Shown: positions 54,849-64,000 of the stretch, one piece after another
Layout of the letters: every line of letters begins with the position of its first letter
Numbering within the stretch: position 1 is the first letter of the stretch
NCBI GenBank assembly: GCA_001695595.3
Contig: MBPM02000009.1
Span: forward strand, 1,054,001-1,118,000
Length of the DNA stretch: 64,000 nucleotides
Reading direction: 5' to 3'
DNA from: Plasmopara viticola
Lineage: Eukaryota > Oomycota > Peronosporomycetes > Peronosporales > Peronosporaceae
Translations under genes and position numbers: made by a program
The notes under the pieces: generated by a model
What the model was told of the DNA's origin: nothing
The model's database searches: none
The model's input: the letters and a program-made list of their open reading frames with translations, nothing else

Positions 54849-55680
54849 ATGGGCTCCTCGAGCAGCACTACGACTGCGCAGGAGCACAAGGAATTTGAGG
54901 AGGATATGGTTTTGAATGGTGCGTACATTCGAGCTTTCTTAAACAGCGTCTCTTGCTGCAATGGCGTAATGACGCATTTACAACAGACGTTCACATTGAG
55001 ACGGGCGACCAGAATGCCGTCAAGAACTTGCTGGACGATACCATTGTCGAGTTTTTTAAGGGGAAAAAGGATTACCAAATTCATTATGGATGGGACAACG
55101 CTAAAATCTTGCTCATGGTGATGGCGACGATCATCGCGGCAGTGTCCCACTTTTATAAACCCGCTTCCACCTCCGAGGATGTGTTCATCTATTTCTGCGT
55201 CGCTGGGTGAGTGAAAAGTGACTACAGTGCTGTTTACTATCGTTACATACTGTCAGCAACAATATGACGTGATTCACGATGTGATGACCAGTTTTTCTAT
55301 CCTCCAAGCGTTGGTGCTTGGTTACACCACGTTTATCGAGAAGGACATACTCCTGCGAATGACGCGAGCGGTACGACGCGTATCTATTTCGCGTTGATTC
55401 AAATTATCATGCTGTACATGTGGCTGCTGACTAAATTTTAATGGAAATTCCGACATTGCAGGGTTCAAATCCCGGTAAGAATATTCTGGTGAGGACGACA
55501 TTTCCTTACACGAAAGCGCATTACACCGTTAGTATCCATCAAGCTGACGCAAAAGAGCGAAAGGAGGAGCTATACGTCGGCCGTTTTTTTGACAAGGAAG
55601 GGTATTTTAGCAAAGAAGCTTTCTTGAAGGACATTGAGACCATTTTAATGCGTTTTGAGCAAAAGGACAAGAAGCAGTAG
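54849..55680 (+). CDS. SPCS2: Signal peptidase complex subunit 2 (SPC25)
   Basis: Exons 54849-54918, 54987-55206, 55292-55370 and 55462-55680 join in phase to 195 aa. The core is typical: NAVKNLLDDTIVEFF, a first membrane segment (ILLMVMATIIAAVSHFY), then a second (VFIYFCVAGFSILQALVLGY) followed by TTFIEKDILLRM. A lumen/cytosol-facing C-terminus has LVRTTFPYTKAHYTVSI and a Lys-rich end. SPCS2 is a non-catalytic ER subunit that helps the peptidase engage the translocon. Alternative acceptors within the second intron region were rejected because they miss the phase. The gene converges on MAD2 with a 46-bp gap, so the two transcripts' 3' UTRs probably overlap. Confidence 0.88.
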
Positions 55681-55726
55681 GTAAGTACCTAGAAGCATGA
55701 CGTTGGACCTGTTGCCATTTAAGCAA

Positions 55727-56670
55727 TTAAATATCAGTTTCCGGATTCTTGTAGGCTACCATCGCATCGACTTTGTGAACCTGTCCATAAAATGTTACGC
55801 AGATTAGTAAACGAACACAATGAACCTGAAATACATTTCGTACCTTTGTTGAAAACGAACGCAAGCGCACCTCAGCAGAGTCTTTGATGAAGCGAGGGTC
55901 TGACTCCTCCCACAAGGCAGGTACATCGGAATTTTTATCCGTGTAAACGAGCAGGTCAAATGCGCACTGCTCTTCCAATATAGGTAAGAACGAGACGCTT
56001 GCTGTGATCTGGCGGATGATAGCCTGAATCTCAGCCATTATTTCCTTTTGAGGCTTAAAAATAGGTGCACTACCACTGCAATCAGCACCTCATATGCAAT
56101 GTTAGCAGTAACCCAGCACCTAGACCAAAGCTATGCGCATACACCTTTCGCTCGTGCTGTCATCCGCATGGACTTCAAATGCCCACCGTTCCAGCACTTC
56201 CTGTGTTTCAATTCCTGTGATGACCAGTACTAGCTTTTGTACTTCTCCCTTTAACAACCAATCTATGGACAATAGCGGCGTCAAAGCTTACATCAAGCTG
56301 GCCAGACACATCTGTGCGGACGTACTTGACAATTGGTGTAGAAACTTGGTAAAGAAATCGCTTAGTTTGTCGTCATCTGTCACCAGCATGTTCAAGCCAT
56401 ACTTTTGAACCTGCTTAAAGCTCTCGGCGGGGTATATACCACGCTGATATAAAATGCTACAAACATCAGACAAAATTAAAAGCTCACGGCACCGCTAACC
56501 TTCGCCGTCAAAGCAAGTAAATTACGTGTTTATGCTGTACGAAAAAAATTCAGTGACAATCTCTGTCGATCCCTTAAGCGTGATGAGGTTCTCCGAGATC
56601 TGTGCTGTCGCCTATATCAAACTAATAGTAAGTATGACATGACAACTTTCAGTGCGCAGTTGCATACCAT
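55727..56670 (-). CDS. MAD2: Spindle checkpoint protein MAD2
   Basis: Six exons in coding order: 56670-56668 (the ATG alone), 56611-56526, 56456-56326, 56262-56145, 56075-55844 and 55780-55727. They join in phase to 207 aa, the normal MAD2 length (about 205). The HORMA domain is complete: ITLKGSTEIVTEFFSYSINT, ILYQRGIYPAESFKQVQKYG, WLLKGEVQKLVLVITGIE, EVLERWAFEV, AIIRQITASVSFLPILEE, and the C-terminal safety belt with FDLLVYTDKN, WEESDPRFI and VDAMVAYKN. MAD2 binds CDC20 at unattached kinetochores and blocks APC/C. The start is inferred: no other ATG precedes the conserved N-terminus, and the intron directly after ATG has good sites. Confidence 0.92.
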
Positions 56671-56810
56671 TGAAATTTACGCACGTTTTTGAAAATGCAA
56701 TTAAGTTGTGTTCTTCACACCACAATCCTTAAAATGATAGAAGCCATCACTCCTTGGCAAGCCGCATTCCGCAATTCGCATTCCGCATTCGCTGGGAAAC
56801 GAGCAACGCA
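56671..56810. promoter_or_regulatory. Bidirectional promoter, MAD2 / MSH5, with tandem initiator-like repeats
   Basis: 140 bp lie between the two divergent ATGs. On the MSH5 side CATTCCGCAATT (56765-56776) fits CATTYYNCAWTT, the shared part of the oomycete initiator plus flanking-promoter consensus, as I know it. It is followed at 56779 by a near copy, CATTCCGCATTC, so the unit is repeated in tandem, about 45 bp before the start codon. On the minus strand an ATCATTTTAAGG near 56730 could be the MAD2 initiator. Confidence 0.5.
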
Positions 56811-59800
56811 ATGTCGAATGCTACTAATCAGGTATCCGTTTAGCATGAAAGCATAAATTATGTAGCATATTGACGGAGAACAATTGACAAGCACCGCGAA
56901 GAAGAAGAAGAGAAAGAAGATTTGTCTGACCCGAGCGACGTTGAAGTTGACAGCGAAGAGCTAGTATTTATGTCAATTCTCTACGACCGAGGCGAACTAG
57001 GTGTCGCAATTTATAATGCACTAGGAGCAAGCCTTAAAACCTTGCAGCCCCAAATAACAGATGCACAGGAGCTCGAGGAGGTGGGGAACTAGATGCCAGA
57101 TATTTTGATGAAGCTGAATTTAATTAAAGACGTTCTTGCTAGATTGTTGAGCGCTTACATATGCAATTTCAAGTGAATCATGTGCTTGTTTCCTCACGAA
57201 ACGCAAGTACCAATGGAATGCTTCGAATAGTAAAGAAGCTTGATGCCACACATCAGACGAAAACAGGAATCAGCGTCCGCAAGGTTCATTAAATTTGTAT
57301 TTAAATATTGGCATTAAAAATCCTTTGCAATGAACTAACGAAAACAAACAAAATTTTGTAGCACTCAGGTTTTGAGCGCTTAAGCAACTAAAGCAAGTTG
57401 TTTAGCATTTTAATGAATCCCTTGCTTGTTTGCTGAGCAGATTTTAATTACCTTAAAGCTTGTCAAACAATTGAGCATGTCCAGATCGGCGTAGTCTCTG
57501 ATGATTATAAGAAGTCTCACGCTCGGTCGTCTCGGTAATTAGTCAGCTTTTTTCCTACAGTTATTGCTAGAAAGATGCATGCTAATGTAAGTCTAGGCGA
57601 GAGGCGTATCAATATCTTGGCAGTTTCTTCAATTTTGAAAGCACTCAGCTCATTCGAGCCACGGGCGGTAAGATAGAAGTAAATTCATTTTGGGGCTGTT
57701 TATCTCGTGCTCAACACCTGTGGCTGCAGCCTTGTTAATTTATCTGCTTACTGAAAAGGTATGCTGGTTCGCTTGAAAAAAGAAACTACATTCTTTCGTG
57801 GCTAACAAACGGTCTGTAGATTGGGAACCAACTAGAAGATGTAAAATCCCTCTATTTTTCAAGCGTGCAACAAGTTGCACTTGACGGCTTCATGTTCATC
57901 GACAAGTCCACATTTCAATCCCTACAGATATTTAACCATGTAAGCCATTGAAGCTCTCGAAATAGTATCCTTGAACCTTGCACTTACATATATATTGAAA
58001 TACGCAGGAGGCACATCCATCACTGATTAAGGTGCAATAATGTGACTCAGTGGTGCTTGGTGGTTTGACGGTTCTGATGACAGATCCACTTTGTAGGGGG
58101 CTGGACGAGCCAAAGAAGGCTTCAGGTAGTACAACCTAGTTTTGGAGTCTTCACTTGTCACTAACAGTGATACAGTCTTTTTGGTCTTCTTAATCGCACT
58201 GTGACGAAATCGGGTGGCTCAATGCTACGCAGTTGGATGCTGACTCCACTTGTTAGCACTGATCAAATTGAAGAGCGCCAAAACTCTGTTGCATACTTTA
58301 CGGACGCCAACAATGACGAGGTTCGGCAGCTTTTGGTAATTTGCGTAATTTTTTGCTTAAACAATTTATCAGGATGCTTATATCTTATTCATATCTAGCT
58401 TGGGAAGTTGAAGCGCTTTCGAGATGTAGCTGGTATATTTCAGCGCATTAAACAGCGCAATGCTTCGGTTGGCGACTGGTGTCGATTTGTTACATCAATT
58501 GCAAGTTTTCTGGAAGCACAGTACGGATGAGACTTTTCAATCCGACGGTGGCTGCTAATTGATTGTTTCTTTTAGGTCACTGATCGTAAGCGTTCAGGAA
58601 ACTAATGTCTCGTCATTGCCAAAAGTATTTTTGAGGATGATTACTGAGCGTGGAGTTATCCACATCAGCAACCTACTCGGAAACGTTGTAGATTTTGAAG
58701 AGAGTCAACAAGAAAGCATGGTAGTCATCCGCAGTGGCGTATCGGGAGCTTTGGATGCAGCTCGAGAACGCTACGAAGATCTCGATAATGTATATAGCTC
58801 AGCCTGCCCACAATGCGATTCAAAGGCTAATTTTGCTTGCAGGTGTTGACGGAGGTCGCTTTTCAAGTCCAGGAGGCCAATCCAGTTTTGTCATCGATTA
58901 CAGTCCAGTACATTCCTCAAGTAGGATATGTCATTTGTTGTGACTCGCCTACAACTTTACCAGACTTTGTGTTCCAATTTCAAGAAGACGACACAACGTT
59001 TTATTACAAGGTTAGCAACGCTTGGCTTACTATGCCTACTTAGCATACTCAAGATTCAAATATTGTGTAGGATGCCTGCTGCCGCGATCTGGATGAGTCG
59101 ATAGGAGACATTTTTGGTAAATTCAGTTTGCTGTTTTGCAAATACTGCAACAATACTCATTTTGTATCCATTAATCTAACCGATTTTAGGATATATCCTT
59201 GACATGCAAAGAGGCAAGATAATGACTATGGCGATGCCCGACAAGCGCCGCTGACAAGTTGAAATTGATATTTAGAGCTCCTCGAAGAACTTACGATGGC
59301 ATTAATGGAATACGAAAGCAGTGTTCACGGTGAGAATTTGCTCTTTGTATGCTTGACTGTCCAATTCTAAAATACTAGCTTTGGGTGACAGAAATGACGT
59401 GGACGATGTCGTACCTCGATTGCTTGATTTCATTTGCATCTTGTGCAAAAAGTTTCAGCTTTACTCGGTACAAATATGCATTACAATAAAGTTTACGCGT
59501 GCATGCTATCTAACGTGGAGATTAGACCTCAAATTTGTAAGAATAACTCTTTGAAGGCAACTCAAGCTCGCCACCCTCTTCAAGAGTTGCTGGTCGAGCA
59601 CTACATACCAAACGATATTTTTTTGGATACAAGTAATTCGCTGAAAGTTGTAACTGGGCACAACGGTTCTGGTGAGCTTTCTTCATCACCAAATCTTGAT
59701 ATCACTATACTGAAGATTGATCTGTTCCAGGCAAATCTGTGTATCTGAAAATGGTTGGCCTTTTGCAATACATGGCACAAATTGGATCGTTTGTTCCGGC

Positions 59801-60926
59801 AGAGAAAGGTGCATGCTGACATTTGCTGCATGCGATGTACATATGCTTACACCAAAAATTGCAGCGGAGATTGGTTTAGTTACAAAAATCTTTACTAGAA
59901 TTCAAAGGTAGATGTGGCCACTGTTAATATTGTGAGCACAATAGCTTAGAACTTTATAGTATGGAATGTGCAACAGTGTCCCAGAGCTCTTTCACGATTG
60001 ACTGCAATCAGGTTTTACTAAGCAAGCGATTTTTTTAAACTGATAAAGTTTAACAGATTTTCGGAGCTAGATGGCTTGGATGCTAAATCATGGCGATGGC
60101 CGATCATTGCTATTAATCGACGAATTCGGAAAAGGTATGAAAAGACTTTGCACATTACTTTATGACCATGAATTGCTAATATTTCTTGAAGGAACGGCTG
60201 AACTTGATGGAATAGCTTTGCTGGTAAGTTTTTGATGTTGGTCGCTCTCTTTATACGTGTTGCAACGTCAGCTTATCATACTTTGTTGTCGTCGCAGAGT
60301 TCAATTATCAATTATCTAGCCAGAAAGCGCTTAACAGTCGAAGCACCACGTGTTGTGCTGACGACACATTTCCTGGTTCGCTACTAAAATGCTCTAAATT
60401 TTATCACAGCTGCGCTCATTACTACTGCGTGGGCAGGAAATATTTCAAAATAATCTTCTCGAGCCAAAACTCATAGTTGACCAGTTACATTCACAAGTTG
60501 GGGAAGAATGCGAAAATTCGCCCGGCACAGCGCGTATAATTTGTACTGTCATGGCGTCAACAGATGCACCAAAATCGTATTCTGCGACATCGAATGCTGT
60601 TCCGCTGTATGAGCTTCGTCATGGTATATCAAGTCACAGCAATGCCTTAAGCTGCGCTGCTAAGTGTGGTAAGTCTAGCCTTACATATGCACTATACCCA
60701 CGATCTCACATTCACTCAAGGGATACCTCAGGAGCTGGTTGAGCGAGCCCAAAATGTCCTGGATTGCACCAAGCGCGATGTGCCAATTCCATCTCGGCAG
60801 ATGTTTGCAGGATCTTCACCTGAGGAGCAGCTCGTCGCATATTTTACGTCGATTGATGACTGGCAAGCTGCAGGAGACGATGTAATCTCTAAATTTTTAA
60901 CCATGGCACGGTTAGGCACCCAGTAA
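56811..60926 (+). CDS. MSH5: MutS homologue MSH5, meiotic crossover factor
   Basis: 27 exons by my reading: 56811-56831, 56892-57080, 57143-57283, 57362-57368, 57441-57534, 57571-57667, 57730-57758, 57820-57939, 58008-58031, 58097-58125, 58176-58335, 58399-58520, 58576-58789, 58843-59010, 59071-59116, 59190-59213, 59276-59329, 59379-59467, 59521-59671, 59731-59808, 59865-59907, 59960-60011, 60071-60134, 60192-60223, 60298-60375, 60410-60668 and 60721-60926; about 862 aa. Landmarks: [20 protein letters not shown], Walker [18 protein letters not shown] (His where most MutS proteins have Pro), [20 protein letters not shown], Walker [21 protein letters not shown] and TTHFL. The order and FVPAE segment fit MSH5, the MSH4 partner that stabilises meiotic recombination intermediates. 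The joint between exons 6 and 7 misses phase by one base. Confidence 0.9.
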
Positions 60927-61023
60927 AGATGCTGCCCCAAAATAAATACTTAAACAGATGCATTGCATTAGACAGCCTTCTCTTTCAGTCGTTTGTGAAA
61001 CAAGAACGACTCCAGCTCTACGC

Positions 61024-62098
61024 TTACTCGCTGCACACTGCCTCAATGTCCACGCTAAGAATATCTTCGAGCAAAAGGTCACATTCAACAGCAGCAGCAT
61101 CTTCGGATAGATTGTCGGGTGGTGGTAAATCGATGAAATTGTCATCAACTTCTTTCAGCTTTAACTCTTCCGCATCAAACGCATGTGCTTCCTGTTTCGT
61201 ACGCGTGTCTGGCGAAGCCCACCATACTGAGGGTTCTTCGCTTTCCAGCATTGTCTTTTCACGGCTATCATCCCAATCGTCAACGACGCGCGTGGGGTCA
61301 AAATCGTCAAAAAGCGTTGGCGCTTGGCTGTATGTGATGTCTCGCCGAATCTCATCACGCAAGCCCTTAATGTACGCCGACTCTGACTTGGGAGATGGAA
61401 GTCCACCGTATGCTATTTCAATATCCTACAAGAAAATTGGCGCAAAGTACTCTCAGGACTTGGTGATGTCTGTATGTAGGTTATATTTTTCGCACTTACC
61501 GGTACTACGTTCGCATGAGGTAGCTCAATCTTTTTTTCCGAAGTCAGCGTTCTTTTTTCTTTTGATGGGGACTGCGGTCTCGGCGTATGTAGAGCTCCTG
61601 CCTTTGTTATCGATGGCTTCAAAGGCGTCTTCTTATTGGTGCTAGGCTTGTTCGAACGTTCCCTCAGCCCCTTCTTACATGTCACAACTCCAGCCGAATC
61701 GTTGTTTCCGTGACGGCTCCGCTGATTGTTGGAGATATCACCAAGCACACGTCTACTAAAGAAGTTTAGGTCACTTATATCTTTACTCTCGAGCAGCTAG
61801 CATATGCACTCTACGCAATGATTTTGACCTACCTGCTCTTCAAAGCAATGTCTTTCAGGCCCTTCTTTTTTGAAGAGTGAGCATCGTCATTAATTACTAA
61901 GCCACGCTTAGGTGCCGAAAATTTGGCTATGTCTAAGTCGAGAAGAAACGCAATTCATGTATTTGCGGGGTGAGATGGTGTACTAAAGGTAGATGTAATC
62001 AAAAGTGAAAGCGAACCTGCACTGCACACCTTGCCAGCGGCGTTGTTACCGACGACATCGGTGTCCGCATTCTCCTTTTGCGAGTGCAGCGTCTCCAT
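61024..62098 (-). CDS. Securin-like APC/C substrate candidate
   Basis: Exons in coding order, 62098-62017, 61932-61833, 61755-61500 and 61425-61024, join in phase to 279 aa. A KEN box lies at residues 8-10 (LHSQKENADTD). A full D-box, RxxLxxIxN, lies at 62-70 (SRRVLGDISNN). Then a basic, Pro/Ser-rich middle (KKTPLKPSITKAGALH, RPQSPSKEK), a DIEI segment at 147-150 (NVVPDIEIAYGGLPSP), and an acidic C-terminus (LFDDFDPTRVVDDWDD). N-terminal KEN plus D-box, basic disordered middle, D/E-I-E pseudosubstrate-like motif and acidic end is the securin (PTTG1/Pds1/Cut2) plan. Securins are too divergent for simple homology, so this is inference. Another APC/C substrate, for example a shugoshin- or sororin-like protein, is the main alternative. 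Confidence 0.6.
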
Positions 62099-64000
62099 CG
62101 CGTACTGATAATTTGTTAAAAAAAAAAGAGAATAAATTATTCTACGTAACATAATTTTTGCGCTAGCCTACCGGTACTGTAGGAAACCCTGTATAAAACG
62201 ATATATAGCCTAACGTTTCTTCTCAACTTTCTATAATGCAACCGTCGATGATTTGTACTCAAATGTTTTTGCTTGTGACATGACTTTCCCTGACTTTGTC
62301 AAACAGTGCATTAAACTTCCAATACTTCAAGATATTTGACAGTCATTAATGCCGTAGGATTAGCCCGTCGTATCCATGCCAATGCCTTTACATTGAAACT
62401 CCAGTCCATGCTTGAATAGAATCAAGAGACCTATCTATTTGGAGTGTAGTTTTTGCAACAGTAAATATTCGTTGGACTAAAAAAGACGAAAAATGCACTA
62501 ACAACCGTGTGGAGAGAGACTTTATTTCTACTCGAATGAGTTACCATAATGAACACTTATTCTTTGAAATCGTGACTTTTGGGAGTTTTTTTGCCATCCA
62601 GCATTCGTAGCTTCAAATTCTTTAAAATTCAAATCTTTTTCGTGCAAAGTTAAGAAGCTCTTCCATAATTGCCAAAACAAATTTGATATCTTGAATTGAA
62701 GGTAGGACTACTCCTTCTTACTAAAGTAAGATCGCGAAGTACGCCACTCGTTTGAGGGAAGCCAAAGGCGATGGAAGATGTGGTCGTGCTGCGTCTGCAA
62801 AAGAAGTAAAGCCACAGACCGGCTACCTCTTATAAATGCAGCAGATGGGCAATTGCTCGGCGCACAGTTTTCAAATAGTGGTTTTCTTGGGCACGCTGAC
62901 TTAAATCATTTTAAAGTGCTTGAGCAGTGTTGAGTAATGCAACTTTTTTCTCATGGCTCCGAAAGATATGGGCAAATGATCTATGTCTGTCCTAAATGAC
63001 GTCAACATGGTAATAATTCGTCGCGCCCTATCGCTCCAAAGAGTTGTTGACAAAAGCTGAGTCTTCGGAAATAGAAGAATGCTGGTCTAAATTCGGTGCG
63101 ATCAGCTCCACTAGGAAAATGCTTTTTCCATAGAAGGAATGTGTGGATGCTACAAACCATGTGAGCTTAGCTCACAAGAGATGAACAGCTCTCAAAGAAG
63201 AATTTGAACTATGGTGATTTTCAGCGCGACGAGATACTTTGCGCGCATATAAACAATTTCGATCATCGAATGTAAGCTGTATATCTACTTGAGTGAGAGT
63301 AGCAAATTTTAGTCATATAAATATCAAGTGGGTTATGGAAAGCTCCTAGAATCAAACAGCCAGGCTGCAAAGCTTCGAGATTCTCAAAAGCACGGAAATG
63401 GTTTGACCTTGACATGGACCCGCATTACTTGATCTCAAGTATGACTAGCTTTAGATACATAAGTCTCCGGTCGATATAAGGATTAGATTGTATGTTAGAC
63501 CTTAATCAATCGCAATGAGGCTCAAGCAAGTTCTTCCCTTATGTATATGTGGCGTTTTGAAAGAAATTGTGGGCGGTTGCACAACCTAAATATTAACAAA
63601 AAGTTAATGATACTGGCAGCATTTCAAAATAGATGTGACAGCATCTACGAATCGTTCCTTGGCAAGAGTCCAAGCTTCGTTGGCAAAACCAAGTGCTAAA
63701 GATAAATAAGTAAGCGCTTTGATTGCTGGTCGCATAAATTTAAATGGGGTAAAATAGCACTTCTAGCTGCGAAATGCAAAGTTTTGCAAGCAAGTAGCAT
63801 GACATCACAGAACACTGTGGGTAGCACAATTTTGCATGTGCGTTATATACAATTTAAAATGCGGGGAATTTAGTATCGCAAAGAAACAGCATAACATAAG
63901 AATTGTAATACGTGATTGACTTCTGGCTGCAAGCTTTCGTTGTCGACGATTAGACCTCATCGCAAAGGCAGCTGGCAGCTTAACGATTTGCTGGATTACG
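62099..64000. other. AT-rich stretch without a recognisable gene
   Basis: 1.9 kb without usable reading frames or splice patterns. The first 60 bp are the likely 5' region of the securin-like gene; an ATG at 62152 is in frame with it but would add a hydrophobic, low-quality extension. No repeats were noticed. Confidence 0.55.

Noticed and set aside
56784..56810. E2F-binding site in the MAD2/MSH5 promoter (GCTGGGAAAC)
   Set aside because: It differs from TTTSSCGC by an extra base; too weak to claim.
62099..62152. Upstream ATG of the securin-like gene
   Set aside because: It adds a hydrophobic stretch encoded by a poly(T) run before the KEN region. The ATG at 62098 places KEN at residues 8-10, as in known securins.
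1..64000. CRISPR arrays, operons, riboswitches, bacterial insertion sequences
   Set aside because: Nothing of this kind was seen; the sequence is eukaryotic throughout.

Overview
The window is nuclear DNA of an oomycete, most likely a Peronosporales species (downy mildew or Phytophthora type). The evidence is: compact eukaryotic genes with short introns (mostly 55-90 bp, GT-AG); oomycete-style coding sequences (coronin, an FG nucleoporin, a CLEC16A-like protein, a secreted lectin/IPT/FN3 protein); a core promoter resembling the oomycete initiator plus flanking element; and gene islands separated by AT-rich deserts full of decayed transposons. The species cannot be fixed from the sequence alone. 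All splice models were built by hand from GT/AG sites, phase agreement and family similarity, and no search was run.

Layout: 1-3.4 kb is gene-free and holds a large foldback repeat and a DNA-transposon remnant. 3.4-9.8 kb holds a secreted lectin-type protein (+), coronin (-) and TRAX/TSNAX (+). 10.0-16.2 kb is one or two large decaying genes (-) with WW, IQ-like and B-box-like pieces. 16.3-18.7 kb holds serine palmitoyltransferase subunit 2 and a PHO88/SND3 ER protein. 18.7-30.7 kb is a desert with a tRNA-derived fossil, hairpins, a copia fragment and a coiled-coil pseudogene. 30.7-36.4 kb holds an FG-repeat nucleoporin and a coiled-coil protein. 36.5-41.2 kb is a young Ty1/copia element with 146-bp LTRs and a 5-bp target duplication, apparently sitting in the intron of a small gene. 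41.2-45.9 kb is a second desert with a 331-bp non-LTR-type insertion. 45.9-53.1 kb holds a pseudogene, a CLEC16A homologue, a PH-domain protein with a myristoylation-type start, and a decayed HEAT/karyopherin-like gene.

53.2-62.1 kb is the most striking part: a tight run of E2F (-), signal peptidase subunit SPCS2 (+), MAD2 (-), MSH5 (+) and a 279-residue protein (-) with a KEN box, a textbook D-box and a DIEI motif, which I propose is a securin. Four of the five act in cell-cycle or meiotic chromosome control: E2F in S-phase transcription, MAD2 in inhibition of APC/C-CDC20, the securin candidate as an APC/C substrate that would hold separase, and MSH5 in meiotic crossover formation. Spacers are 46-140 bp, so neighbours share promoters or terminate head to head. 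62.1-64 kb is featureless.
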